Part shown: piece by piece, positions 16,988 to 26,193 of the stretch
How positions within the stretch are numbered: position 1 is the first letter of the stretch
How the letters are laid out: each line of letters starts with the position of its first letter
Assembly (NCBI RefSeq): GCF_030160835.1
Contig: NZ_BSPC01000005.1
Location: 310,001 to 374,000, forward strand
Direction of reading: 5' to 3'
Length of the DNA stretch: 64,000 nt
Origin: Labrys miyagiensis
GTDB lineage: Bacteria; Pseudomonadota; Alphaproteobacteria; Rhizobiales; Labraceae
Made by a program: the position numbers and the translations under genes
The notes under the pieces: model-generated
Databases searched by the model: none
The model's input: only the letters and a program-made list of their open reading frames with translations
What the model was told of the DNA's origin: nothing

Positions 16988-17575
16988 ATGAAGGGGCAAG
17001 CCGCAAGAATTCACACTCGATTGCGTTCGGTTGCCGGTACGGCTGCAGCAGCATTGATGCTCGCGATGGCAACCGGCTTCGCCGCCGAAAAGCCGGTGGC
17101 GCCCGAGCACAATCCGCCCGGTGACATTCCGGACAACCAGGTCTTCGTGACCTACCGATCTTCCGACGGCTATGAGCTCAAGGCACCTGAAGGGTGGGCT
17201 CGGCGCACGACGCCGCATCAGGTCCAGTTCGCCGACAAATACGACACCATAGCGGTCAACATCGAGGATGCCGCTACGGCGCCGACGCTGGATGTTGTGA
17301 AGGGGCAGATCGTTCCCAAGCTCCAGAAGGAGGGTAGGGCGGTCGAGATCAAGGGCGTGAGCACCGTCTCTCGAAAGAGCGGAACGGTCATTCGCATCCT
17401 GTACAACTCCAACTCCGAACCCAATTCGGTGACGTCATCGCAGCGCCGGCTTGAAAACGAGCGCTTCTTCTATTTTCACAACGGCAAGCTTGCCACCCTC
17501 GATCTCTCCGCTCCTCTTGGCGCTGACAATGCCGATCAGTGGCAGCTGATCTCTGATTCCTTCCGCTGGAAGTGA
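16988..17575 (+). CDS. Secreted protein of unknown function preceding an ABC export system
   Basis: This 195-residue protein has a signal peptide (AAAALMLAMATGFAAE) with likely cleavage near residue 33. The mature part contains FVTYRSSDGYELKAPEGWARR, DTIAVNIEDA and a C-terminal QWQLISDSFRWK, a layout that recalls PsbP-like or lipoprotein-type sensors which present a small alpha/beta domain. No catalytic motif is seen. A good GGTAGGAG ribosome site precedes the ATG. It lies four bases upstream of the first ATPase gene, so it is probably the periplasmic partner of the transporter. Confidence 0.7.
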   Translation: MKGQAARIHTRLRSVAGTAAAALMLAMATGFAAEKPVAPEHNPPGDIPDNQVFVTYRSSDGYELKAPEGWARRTTPHQVQFADKYDTIAVNIEDAATAPTLDVVKGQIVPKLQKEGRAVEIKGVSTVSRKSGTVIRILYNSNSEPNSVTSSQRRLENERFFYFHNGKLATLDLSAPLGADNADQWQLISDSFRWK

Positions 17576-17579
17576 CGTC

Positions 17580-18245
17580 ATGTCGGTGGTGGTCGAAGGG
17601 CGGAACCTGCACAAATTCTACCGGACCGGCGATGACGAGGTGTTCGCTCTGCGCGATGTCAGCCTCGATCTCAGCCAGGGCGAAATGGTGGCGCTCATCG
17701 GCGCGTCCGGGAGCGGCAAATCCACCCTGCTTGCCTGCATCGCCGGGCTGGACGAGCCTGATGGCGGCTATGTCAGGGTGGCTGGCTCCCGGATGTCGCA
17801 TCGCACGGAGGCTGCGCGCTCCCAATTGCGCTGCCGTCATATCGGCATGCTGATGCAGTCTGGAACGCTCTTCGATCACCTTACGATGTTCCAGAACATC
17901 CGGCTGCAGCAGCATCTGGTTGGCACGGGCGAGGATGAAGATGTCCACCAACTGCTCGAAAAGCTGGGGCTGGGCGGGCAAGGCGACAAGCTGCCGACCC
18001 AGCTCTCGGGCGGAGAAGTCGCAAGAGGTGGCCTCGCCGTCGCGCTCGCAGGTGGGCGCGCCGTGCTCCTCTGCGACGAGCCGACGGCCGAGCTCGACAC
18101 CGGGACCGAGGCGGCCATCCTTTCGCAGATCCACCGGCGCTGCGATCAGGGCGCGGCAGCCCTGGTCGCGACCCACAGCGAGGCCGTCGCCCGCATGGCC
18201 AACCGCGCCATTCATCTCAGGGATGGGAGAGTGGTCGATGGCTGA
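17580..18245 (+). CDS. ABC transporter ATPase, MacB/LolD type (first of two)
   Basis: The 221-residue protein has Walker A GASGSGKST, Q-loop in GMLMQSGTLF, signature LSGGEVARGG and Walker B AVLLCDEPTAELD, then the switch His in THSE. The signature has Glu-Val where LSGGQ-Q/R is usual, a moderate deviation. It belongs to the LolD/MacB/FtsE group that pairs with FtsX-like permeases. It overlaps the next ATPase by eight bases. With the second ATPase and the large permease it probably forms one heteromeric export or mechanotransmission complex. Confidence 0.88.
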   Translation: MSVVVEGRNLHKFYRTGDDEVFALRDVSLDLSQGEMVALIGASGSGKSTLLACIAGLDEPDGGYVRVAGSRMSHRTEAARSQLRCRHIGMLMQSGTLFDHLTMFQNIRLQQHLVGTGEDEDVHQLLEKLGLGGQGDKLPTQLSGGEVARGGLAVALAGGRAVLLCDEPTAELDTGTEAAILSQIHRRCDQGAAALVATHSEAVARMANRAIHLRDGRVVDG

Positions 18246-19005
18246 GGGCTCCAAGCTGCTCGTTGTCGCCCGGGATCTGCAGCGCTCCTTTGCCTTTGCC
18301 GGACAAAAGGTTGGGGCACTCGCCTCTGCGTCCTTCGAGATCGCGTCAACGGACCGTATCGCCCTCGCCGGACCGTCCGGCAGCGGCAAGTCGACACTCC
18401 TCGCCCTGATCGCAGGCCTCGACAAGCCCGATGTCGGAACGATCGCCTGGCCGGGGTTGCCCGGTCGCAGCAGCCAGCCGGTCGGCCTCGCTAGCAGCGA
18501 CATTGCTCTGGCCTTCCAGGCGCCGAGCCTGATCCCGTCCCTGACAGTCATCGCCAACGCGGCGCTGCCGCATATGCTGAGAGGCGGTGGGGCCGGAGAA
18601 GCGGAGGAGCGGGCCGCTGCGGCCTTGTCCCTGTTCAGGGTACAGGATCTTGCCGACAAACTGCCCGAGGAGATTTCCGGCGGTCAGGCCCAGCGGGTCG
18701 TGCTCGCCCGCTGCATCGTCGCCCGGCCCGACCTGATCCTCGCTGACGAACCGACCAGCCAGCTCGACCATCTCAATGGCATGGCGGCGATCGAGGCGCT
18801 TCTTGGCTGGACCGCGGACAACAAATGCGCCGTGGTGATCGCCACACATGATGTCGAGGTGGCGCGGCGCCTCGACAGGACTTGGACCATTTATCACGGT
18901 TTGCTCGACACTGTCGGTCCTCTGGGGCACGTGCCGTCGGCGCAAGGCGGGGCCGAGCGGGAGACGGCCCTCGGCAACGGCCATGCCGTGGGCAGGGTCG
19001 CATGA
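18238..19005 (+). CDS. ABC transporter ATPase, MacB/LolD type (second of two)
   Basis: The 255-residue product has Walker A GPSGSGKST, signature ISGGQAQRV and Walker B LILADEPTSQLD followed by THD. The ATG at 18238 overlaps the previous stop by eight bases, while upstream in-frame sequence is a shadow of the first ATPase. It ends in ATGA shared with the permease start. The first ATPase has the unusual LSGGE signature, so the two could form an asymmetric heterodimer. That is inference. Confidence 0.88.
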   Translation: MAEGSKLLVVARDLQRSFAFAGQKVGALASASFEIASTDRIALAGPSGSGKSTLLALIAGLDKPDVGTIAWPGLPGRSSQPVGLASSDIALAFQAPSLIPSLTVIANAALPHMLRGGGAGEAEERAAAALSLFRVQDLADKLPEEISGGQAQRVVLARCIVARPDLILADEPTSQLDHLNGMAAIEALLGWTADNKCAVVIATHDVEVARRLDRTWTIYHGLLDTVGPLGHVPSAQGGAERETALGNGHAVGRVA

Positions 19006-21692
19006 AGACGGCCTTGCCAGCCCTTCGAATCGTCGCGGCAGGGGGATGGTGGCTCAGCGGCTTGGCGCGTACGCGTCCCTGGCGCATGGCCGGCACTGTC
19101 TGTGGCGTGGCAATCACCATCGCCCTGCTGGCTTTGCTGCTGGCCTTTCTCAAGAACAGCGAAGCGGCCATGACGGCGCGCTCCATTGCAGCCGTGCCGG
19201 TGGATTGGCAGATCGAGCTGGCGCCCGCTGTGCCGGTGGAAACGGGGCAGGCCGCGCTTGGCGAGGCGGCGGGCGTGAGGCGCCATGAGAAGGTGGGCTA
19301 TGCCTCCGTCGACGGCTTCGAAGCCAGCACCGCCGATACGGTGCAGACCACCGGAGCGGGGCAGGTCCTGGGCCTCAGCCAGACCTATGCCGAGACCTTC
19401 CCGGGGCAAATCAGGCTCCTGCAGGGCGCGTTAAGCGGTGCGCTCGTCACCCAGCAGATGGCGTCCAATCTTCATGTCGGAGTGGGCGATAACATCATCG
19501 TCCATCTCCCCGATACCTCCTCGCAGACGGTCACCATTGCCGGGGTGGTCGATCTGCCCAATGCGGACGCCATGTTCCAGGCCATTGGCATACCGCCGGG
19601 AGCGGCCCCACAGGCGCCGCCGGATAATGTGCTCATCCTGCCGCTCGATCTCTGGCAGGGCTTTTTCGCAAAGCAGGCCGTGGATAGCCCGCGAAGCGTG
19701 CGCTGGCAGATCCACGCAACGCTTGATCACGCATCCCTGCCGACGGATCCGCTTGCGGCTTATCGATCCGTGGCCGCTGCCGGGCACAATCTCGAGCTTC
19801 TCCTCGCCGGGCAGGGTGTGCTTGCCAATAATCTCGCCGCGCGCCTCGATGCAGCCCGGGCGGATGCGCTCTATGCGAGGGTACTGTTCCTGTTCCTCGG
19901 TGCACCGGGCCTTGTCCTGGCGGGGCTGCTCACCGTCGCCACGGCCGCTTCGGGCGAACGGGCGCGGCAGCGCGACCAGACCTTGCTGAGGCAGCGGGGT
20001 GCATCGGCATCCACCATCCTGACGCTCGCACTGGCGGAAACGATGGCGATATGGCTGGCGGCGACGCTGCTCGCCGCCTGTCTGATTGTTCTCGTCGGCC
20101 CGATCGTGCTGGGCATGACCCTGGAAAGGGATGCGCTGGGGATGATGGTGCTGGGCGCCGTCGGCGGACTGGTGCTCGCTCTTGGCGCGATCCTGCTGCC
20201 AGCCTGGCATCGGACGAGGCGGCTGAGCGTTATCGCCGGGCGCATGAGTGTTGGCCTGCGGGAGACGCCGCTCTGGTGGCGCATCCATCTCGACTTCATC
20301 CTGCTCGGACTTGCGGGGCTGGTCTATTGGCGCACGGTCGAGAGCGGCTACCAAATTGTCCTGGCGACGGAGGGCGTGGCGGAAACCTCGGCAGACTACT
20401 GGTCCTTCCTGGCACCGCTGCTGTTGTGGATCGGTATCGGCCTCATCACGATGCGCTGCGTCACCACTCTGGTGCAACGGGGCCGCTGGCTGCTCGCCTG
20501 GCTCGTCTTTCCGCTTTCCGGTGCCCTCTCCCAGGGCGTTGCCGCCAGCCTGTCGCGGCAGCATGGGCGCCTCGCCATCGGTGTGGGCCTCACGGCCCTG
20601 GCCTTCACTTTTGCGGTTTCGACTGCAATCTTCAACACGACCTATCAAGGCCAGGCGCTCGTGGATGCGCAACTTACCAATGGCGCTGATGTCACGGTGC
20701 AGGGCGAGACGGGAAGGCCGGCCGGGGCGCAGATCGCAAAACTCGCCTCGCTGCCCGAGGTTGCCGCCATCGAGCCGATGCAGCATCGCTACGCCTATGT
20801 CGGCACCGACCTCCAGGATCTCTATGGCATCGATCCCCGGCGTGTCGGCGAGGCGACCTCGATATCCGACGCCTTTTTCGCCAGCCACGATGCCCGTGGC
20901 ACGCTGGAAGCATTGGCGGGTGTACAGGATGGCGTGCTGGTCTCCGAGGAAACCGTCTCCGACTTCCAGCTCACGCCGGGCGACCGCCTGAACCTTCGCA
21001 TCAAGCATGCGGGAACGCAGGCCTTCGTGAGCGTACCGTTCACCTTTGTCGGGGTCGTCAGGGAGTTCCCGACCGCGCCACGGGATTCCTTCCTGGTGGC
21101 CAATGCGAGCTATATCGCGCGAATGACCGGCATGGGGGATGCCGAGATCCTGCTGGCCAGGGCCGCGACTTCGCCGCAGAGCCTGCATAGGGCCATCTCG
21201 GCGGCACTGGTTGGACGGCCCGATCTTCGCGTCAGCGATGTCGGCGAGGCCAGCCACCTTATCGGCTCCAGCCTGACGGCGGTGGATCTTTCTGGCCTCA
21301 CCCGGCTGGAACTCGGCTTTGCGGTGATCGCCATTGCCGCCGCGGCCGGATTGGTGCTCGCGCTGGGGCTGGCGGATCGCCGGCGCAGCTTTGCCATCCT
21401 GGCCCTGCTCGGCGCTAGTCCGCGCCAGATCGCCGCCTTTTTGTGGCTGGAGGGCGGGCTGGTCTTCACCCTTGGCGCTTTGATTGGCCTTGTTGCCGGC
21501 GGCCTCATCGCCTGGATGCTGGTGACCGTTCTGCAGGGCGCCTTCGATCCGCCCCCGGAAACTCTGGCTGTGCCCTGGAGCTATCTCGTTGTGACTGTCT
21601 GCACAGCCTTGTTCTCCAGCATCGCCGCCATCGAGGTGGCGCGCCGCGATGCCCAGACCTCACCCCTCGAAACAATCAGGGAAATGCGCTGA
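19002..21692 (+). CDS. Large FtsX-like ABC transporter permease
   Basis: This 896-residue membrane protein has one N-terminal transmembrane segment (roughly 25-45), a periplasmic domain of about 250 residues, then two groups of membrane helices (roughly 295-500 and 765-880) with a second extracytoplasmic domain between. The final part resembles the FtsX/MacB domain. The length is about double that of a single LolC/MacB permease, so it is an internally duplicated type like those of some antimicrobial-peptide or glycolipid transporters. The start codon overlaps the ATPase stop (ATGA). The next gene begins one base after its stop, so all four are coupled. Confidence 0.87.
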   Translation: MKTALPALRIVAAGGWWLSGLARTRPWRMAGTVCGVAITIALLALLLAFLKNSEAAMTARSIAAVPVDWQIELAPAVPVETGQAALGEAAGVRRHEKVGYASVDGFEASTADTVQTTGAGQVLGLSQTYAETFPGQIRLLQGALSGALVTQQMASNLHVGVGDNIIVHLPDTSSQTVTIAGVVDLPNADAMFQAIGIPPGAAPQAPPDNVLILPLDLWQGFFAKQAVDSPRSVRWQIHATLDHASLPTDPLAAYRSVAAAGHNLELLLAGQGVLANNLAARLDAARADALYARVLFLFLGAPGLVLAGLLTVATAASGERARQRDQTLLRQRGASASTILTLALAETMAIWLAATLLAACLIVLVGPIVLGMTLERDALGMMVLGAVGGLVLALGAILLPAWHRTRRLSVIAGRMSVGLRETPLWWRIHLDFILLGLAGLVYWRTVESGYQIVLATEGVAETSADYWSFLAPLLLWIGIGLITMRCVTTLVQRGRWLLAWLVFPLSGALSQGVAASLSRQHGRLAIGVGLTALAFTFAVSTAIFNTTYQGQALVDAQLTNGADVTVQGETGRPAGAQIAKLASLPEVAAIEPMQHRYAYVGTDLQDLYGIDPRRVGEATSISDAFFASHDARGTLEALAGVQDGVLVSEETVSDFQLTPGDRLNLRIKHAGTQAFVSVPFTFVGVVREFPTAPRDSFLVANASYIARMTGMGDAEILLARAATSPQSLHRAISAALVGRPDLRVSDVGEASHLIGSSLTAVDLSGLTRLELGFAVIAIAAAAGLVLALGLADRRRSFAILALLGASPRQIAAFLWLEGGLVFTLGALIGLVAGGLIAWMLVTVLQGAFDPPPETLAVPWSYLVVTVCTALFSSIAAIEVARRDAQTSPLETIREMR

Positions 21693-21693
21693 C

Positions 21694-22293
21694 ATGGAAC
21701 TCGAAGCCCTGAACCGCACGCTGTTCCTGGCGGTGAATGCCGACGCTTCTTCGCTGCCGGCGGCAATCGAGGCAGCCAGCCTGATCGCGGTCTTCGCCAT
21801 TCTCATCGTGCCGCTGCTGCTCTGCCGGGATTGGCTGCGAGGGGAAAGAGGGCAGCGGGAGACCGCACTGCTCGCACTCGCGACCATCTTGCTCGCGCTG
21901 GGGCTCAACCAGTTGATCGGCCTGTTCCTCTTCCTGCCGAGACCGTTCGCCATTCCCCTCGGCCACACTTTCCTCGCCAGCGCCACGGACACCTCCTTTC
22001 CGAGCGACCATGCCACGGTGCTGTTCGCGGCCGTTGCTTCCTATGGGGCCGGGAGGCGCTGGATCGCCGCATCCATGCTATCGGTCGTCGCGCTAGCCGT
22101 GAGCTGGGCCCGCCTATATCTCGGCGTGCACATGCCGCTCGACATTGTGGGGGCCGTGGTCACCTCGTTGATCGCGGTGGGTATCGCCGAGGTCGTAATG
22201 CGATGGCTGGGAGGCCCGCTGCTGTCATTCGGGGAGGCAGTCTATCGCCCGCTCTTCGCGCCGTTGATCAAGCTCGGCTGGATCAGGCGGTAA
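21694..22293 (+). CDS. Undecaprenyl-diphosphatase, BcrC/PAP2 type
   Basis: This 199-residue integral membrane phosphatase has the PAP2 motifs in order: PRP (82-84), PSDHA (103-107) and R-x5-H-x3-D (Arg140, His146, Asp150). BcrC-type enzymes dephosphorylate undecaprenyl pyrophosphate to recycle the lipid carrier of peptidoglycan and O-antigen, and they confer bacitracin resistance. It starts two bases after the permease stop, suggesting function with the preceding two-ATPase ABC system, perhaps envelope-stress or cyclic-peptide resistance. Other lipid phosphates cannot be excluded. Confidence 0.85.
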   Translation: MELEALNRTLFLAVNADASSLPAAIEAASLIAVFAILIVPLLLCRDWLRGERGQRETALLALATILLALGLNQLIGLFLFLPRPFAIPLGHTFLASATDTSFPSDHATVLFAAVASYGAGRRWIAASMLSVVALAVSWARLYLGVHMPLDIVGAVVTSLIAVGIAEVVMRWLGGPLLSFGEAVYRPLFAPLIKLGWIRR

Positions 22294-22411
22294 CAACGGT
22301 GTGTGGACTTGCCGTTACACCCGAACGGGGTCTTCACCCTGAACAAACTCGATACTTGCTTCACCCCGCAACAGCACGCCTAATGCAAATCGGTATCCGG
22401 GTATCTGGTTC

Positions 22412-23266
22412 ATGTACAAGCGTCCCATAATGCTGGCCTTTGGAGCTGCCCTGGTCTCGTCGCTTCTGCTGGCGAACGCCTCGGCATCTGGGCAGGAAGC
22501 CTCGCCCTATTCGGTGCTGAATTTCTCCTCGCAGCCGGCGGCGGCGCCTGACTGGATCGTGACGCTCGGAGCCGGCGCGCAGTATGGCCCAAGCTATGAG
22601 GGGGCCTCGAAGACGAATTTCTCGGTGCTGCCGTCCGATCTCGACATTCGCCGCGCCGGCGAGCCGGAAGGCTTCAGCGCACCCGATGACGCCTTCACCT
22701 ACAGCGTGTTCGACAGCAATGGTTTCTCCTTCGGACCCGCTGCGGATTTTCGGGCCGGCCGGTCCCGCTCGGACGACCGCTCCCTCGCCGGTCTCCATTC
22801 GCTGCCCTTCACCATCGATGCCGGTGTTTTCGGGGAATATTGGTTTATCGAGGACCGGCTGCGCGCGCATGTCGAGATCCGCCAGGCCCTGCACGGACAG
22901 CAGGGGATGGTGGCGGACCTTTCGGCCGACTGGGTCCAGCCCTACCAGGCCTTCACCTTTTCGCTCGGCCCCCGGCTGTCGCTGGCCAATGGCACCTATA
23001 TGCGCAATTCCTTCAGCGTTTCCAATGGCGAGGCCGCACAGAACGATCTGGTTACGCCTTATCGCGCCACCAGCGGCATCAAGTCCGTCGGCGCGTTGGC
23101 GTCCGCCGCCTATCGCTTCAACCCTGCCTGGAAGGCCACGCTCTATTACAAATACGATCGTCTCGTCGGGGACGCGGCCGATAGCCCGATCGTCTCGCGC
23201 ATCGGCTCGTCCAACCAGAGCACGGTCGGGCTGGATCTCAGCTATTCCTTCGGCGTGAAGTTCTAA
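22412..23266 (+). CDS. MipA/OmpV family outer membrane protein
   Basis: The 284-residue product begins with a signal peptide (IMLAFGAALVSSLLLANASASG) and is rich in amphipathic beta strands with an aromatic C-terminus (SYSFGVKF), typical of outer-membrane barrels. Family features WIVTLGAGAQYGPSYEGA and YLRAHVEIRQAL-like blocks place it in MipA/OmpV, scaffold proteins linking murein enzymes or involved in antibiotic tolerance. It lies 118 bases after the PAP2 gene, so it may be in the same transcript or separately expressed. It converges with the radical SAM gene with a gap of only 10 bases. Confidence 0.85.
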   Translation: MYKRPIMLAFGAALVSSLLLANASASGQEASPYSVLNFSSQPAAAPDWIVTLGAGAQYGPSYEGASKTNFSVLPSDLDIRRAGEPEGFSAPDDAFTYSVFDSNGFSFGPAADFRAGRSRSDDRSLAGLHSLPFTIDAGVFGEYWFIEDRLRAHVEIRQALHGQQGMVADLSADWVQPYQAFTFSLGPRLSLANGTYMRNSFSVSNGEAAQNDLVTPYRATSGIKSVGALASAAYRFNPAWKATLYYKYDRLVGDAADSPIVSRIGSSNQSTVGLDLSYSFGVKF

Positions 23267-23276
23267 GCTGACGGAA

Positions 23277-24833
23277 TCAGAACGAATTGACGATTTGGCC
23301 GGAGCGCATCTGCCGGATCATCGTATAGGCGTGGTAATGCATCGCGCATTTGATGGCATAGATCTGCATCACCACGGGCGAGCGGCGGCGTTTGAGCATG
23401 GCCCACAGGCGTTGGCGGTAGACGCGGCGCAGCTCCGGCTCCGGCACCCGGCGCATCAGGCGCATGAAGATGCCGAAGGCCTCGAACACCCACATTGCAT
23501 TGAGCCTGGCGAGTTGCAGGGGATGCTGGCGCAGATGGAGTAGGCGCGTGCGTTCGGGCTCAATCCGTTCGTCGAGATAGAGAGCATCGAGCCGATCAAA
23601 GAAAGCCTTGGGCTCATGCAGGTCCCCCATGACGGCGAGATAGCCGTCGCGCAGTTCCTCCCGGCTGAGCTGGAGCGGGATGACATTGGTGCCATAGGGC
23701 TGCCTGTCCGAGGGATCGAGCCGGCCCTCCTTGGCTAGGCGGGCATGGAGCGGCGTCTTGGGGATGGCGGCGAGCATGCCCACCATGGCGTTGACGATGC
23801 GCGCTTCCTTGATAAAGGCGCGCTGGGCATCGAAGATGGTGGCATCGTCGCTGTCGAAGCCCAGGATCATGCCGCACCAGACCTCGATGCCGGCGCGCTG
23901 GATCGTATGCACCTTTTCCAGCATGCTCATGCCCTTGCGCACATTCTGCAGCTTCTTGGTCTCGCGCAGCGCCGCTTCATTCGGCGTCTCGATGCCGATG
24001 AAGACGACACGGATATTGGCGTCCACCATCATCTGCATGAGTTCCCTGTCATCGGCGAGGTCGATCGAAGCCTCGGTGACGAAGGTCATCGGATAGTTGT
24101 GCCGTGCCTGCCAGGCGATAACATCGCGCAGCACTTCCTTGATCGCCTTCTTGTTGCCGATCAGGTTGTCGTCGACGATGAAGGCGGTATCCATCCCGGT
24201 CGCGAGCAGGGCCTCCATCTCCGCCAGGATCTGGCTGCTCGTCTTGATGCGCGGCTTGCGGCCGAATACCACGATGATGTCACAGAATTCGCAGGTGAAG
24301 GGACAGCCCCGCGAGAACTGGATGCTGCCGACGGCGTAATCGTCCATCTTCAGGAGATCGAAGCGTGGGATCGGCACCGTAGTCATATCCGTCTTGTCGG
24401 TCTGCTCATAGCGGCTGGCGTGTCGTCCTTCCGCCCAATCGGCCAGGAAGCGCGGCCAGGTCTCTTCGGCCTCGCCGATGAAGGCGACATCGACGAGATC
24501 GCCGAAATAGTCTTCCTGCACGGTGATCCAGGGGCCGCCGACCGCTACGAAGCAGCCGCGCTGTTTCAGCTCGGTGAGAATCTCCTTCGTGCGGAAGCGC
24601 TGCACGATCATGCCGGTGACGCCGACGATATCGGCTCGGGCGCACAGGTCGTAGTCGATCTCCTCGACATTCTCGTCGATCAGCGTAACGTGGTGTTCGG
24701 CAGGCGTGAGGGCTGCCAGCAGGGGCAGGCAGGCGACGGGCAGGTTGGCCTTGGCGTCGAAGAGAGGGAGGGCATGTTCCAGCCCCCAATAGGAGGCTTC
24801 GAAGCGGGGATTGATCAGCACGATATGGGCCAT
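23277..24833 (-). CDS. B12-binding-type radical SAM enzyme (HpnP-like, DUF4070 family)
   Basis: The 518-residue product has an N-terminal cobalamin-binding-like Rossmann domain (1-140), a radical SAM barrel with CPFTCEFC (cysteines 177, 181, 184) that binds the 4Fe-4S cluster, and a C-terminal helical extension of the DUF4070 type. The classical DxHxxG cobalamin ligand motif is not seen, as in several relatives. The best known relative is the hopanoid C2-methylase HpnP; members methylate unreactive carbons. It is the last gene of the sigma-54-linked operon, 74 bases after the cyclopropane synthase. Acting on the same lipid is plausible but unproven. Confidence 0.85.
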   Translation of the reverse strand: MAHIVLINPRFEASYWGLEHALPLFDAKANLPVACLPLLAALTPAEHHVTLIDENVEEIDYDLCARADIVGVTGMIVQRFRTKEILTELKQRGCFVAVGGPWITVQEDYFGDLVDVAFIGEAEETWPRFLADWAEGRHASRYEQTDKTDMTTVPIPRFDLLKMDDYAVGSIQFSRGCPFTCEFCDIIVVFGRKPRIKTSSQILAEMEALLATGMDTAFIVDDNLIGNKKAIKEVLRDVIAWQARHNYPMTFVTEASIDLADDRELMQMMVDANIRVVFIGIETPNEAALRETKKLQNVRKGMSMLEKVHTIQRAGIEVWCGMILGFDSDDATIFDAQRAFIKEARIVNAMVGMLAAIPKTPLHARLAKEGRLDPSDRQPYGTNVIPLQLSREELRDGYLAVMGDLHEPKAFFDRLDALYLDERIEPERTRLLHLRQHPLQLARLNAMWVFEAFGIFMRLMRRVPEPELRRVYRQRLWAMLKRRRSPVVMQIYAIKCAMHYHAYTMIRQMRSGQIVNSF

Positions 24834-24907
24834 GGAGCCACCGTTCGTTATGGGGGTGAAAGGCGTCGGTTCATTTCCGTTTTCTTGAAGCTCGAAATCC
24901 GGGAGAG

Positions 24908-26173
24908 TCAGGAGGCATGTTTCAGCGCAGGCATGTCAGGCTCTGTGCGGGCAGCAGCCGGGGCCTGCTCCGCGCGACCGATATAGTCGCGGGTCAGCGG
25001 CAGCGTGTCGTTGCGCCGGGCGAGCTGGATCTGGAAGACGACGAGATCCTCGCAGCGGAAGGCGACCTCGGCGGCCGCCAGGTAATACTCCCACATCCGG
25101 CAGAAGCGCTCGTCATACAGGTCCCTGGCATCGTCCCACCGCGCCAGGAAGCGCTCGCGCCAGGACCGCAAGGTCAGGGCGTAGTGCAGGCGCAGCACCT
25201 CGACATCGGTGACGAAGAGGCCGGCCTGCTCGATCTCGGGCAGGATTTCGGAAAGCGAGGGGATGTAGCCACCAGGGAAGATGTATTTGTCGAGCCAGGG
25301 CGTGGTGAAGCCGGGTTCGGCCGAGCAGCCGATGGTGTGCAGGAGCATGACACCGTTATCGGCCAGCAGTCGGTGGCAGGTCCGGAAGAAGGCGCCGTAG
25401 GAACCGACGCCGACATGCTCGAACATGCCGACAGAGACGATGCGGTCGAAGCGGCCCTCGACGGCACGGTAGTCGGTGAGATCGAAGTGAACGTGCCCCT
25501 CGGCCTTGCCCTTGGGCCGGGCGCGCGCATAGGCGAGCTGCTCTTCCGAGAGCGTCACGCCGCGCACCTCGGCCGCACCAGCCTCGGCGATCGAGCAGGC
25601 GAGGCCGCCCCAGCCGGAGCCGATGTCGAGCACCCTGTGGGGTGGTTCGATCCGGAGCTTGGCGATGATGTGGCGTTTCTTGGCGGCCTGCGCTTCCTCC
25701 AGGCTCTGTCCTTCACGCTGGAAATAGGCGCAGGAATATTGCCGGTCGGCATCGAGGAACAGGCTGTAGAGCCGCCCGTCGAGATCGTAATGATGGGCGA
25801 CATTGCGTTTCGAGCGGGCCGGGAGGTTGCGCAGGCGGAAGCGGCGCAGCGAGGCACGCGCGCGGTCAATCAGGCGGGCGGGCAGGGGATGCGAGCGGTT
25901 CTGAGCTTCGCGCAGCATCAGATACACAAAGTCGTAGATCGAGCCCTGCTCGACCACGAAGCGCCCGTCCATATAGAGCTCGCCGAGCCGCATGTCCGGA
26001 TCGGTCAGCAATGCGAGCACGGCGCGCTTGTCCGTCAGGCGCACAGTGACAGGTTCGCCCGTGCCGTCGCCGAAGCTCATCCGCTGGCCCGAGGGCGCGA
26101 TGAGGGTGAGCGAGCCCTTATGGACGATGCGGCCGATGGCCCGGCGCAAGATGTGATCGAGGATCGGGGTCAT
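24908..26173 (-). CDS. Cyclopropane-fatty-acyl-phospholipid synthase family SAM methyltransferase
   Basis: This 421-residue protein has the N-terminal CFA domain, the methyltransferase motif VLDIGSGWGGLA and the characteristic HTIGC...PWLDKYIFPGGYIPSL block. CFA synthases add a methylene from SAM across a cis double bond of an acyl chain, and relatives make methyl-branched or furan precursors. The ATG at 26173 lies 20 bases after the stop of the regulator gene. A desaturase encoded in the divergent unit could supply the double bond. Confidence 0.9.
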   Translation of the reverse strand: MTPILDHILRRAIGRIVHKGSLTLIAPSGQRMSFGDGTGEPVTVRLTDKRAVLALLTDPDMRLGELYMDGRFVVEQGSIYDFVYLMLREAQNRSHPLPARLIDRARASLRRFRLRNLPARSKRNVAHHYDLDGRLYSLFLDADRQYSCAYFQREGQSLEEAQAAKKRHIIAKLRIEPPHRVLDIGSGWGGLACSIAEAGAAEVRGVTLSEEQLAYARARPKGKAEGHVHFDLTDYRAVEGRFDRIVSVGMFEHVGVGSYGAFFRTCHRLLADNGVMLLHTIGCSAEPGFTTPWLDKYIFPGGYIPSLSEILPEIEQAGLFVTDVEVLRLHYALTLRSWRERFLARWDDARDLYDERFCRMWEYYLAAAEVAFRCEDLVVFQIQLARRNDTLPLTRDYIGRAEQAPAAARTEPDMPALKHAS

Positions 26174-26193
26174 GGAAGCCTCCCGTCCGCGCC

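Noticed and set aside
17388-18659. A 423-residue open frame on the minus strand opposite the ABC ATPase genes
   Set aside because: It is the antisense shadow of the two ATPases, has low-complexity composition and no family resemblance. The plus-strand genes have full Walker motifs.
19431-21257. A 608-residue minus-strand open frame opposite the FtsX-like permease
   Set aside because: It is a high-GC shadow of the permease, rich in Arg, Gly, Asp and His without domains.
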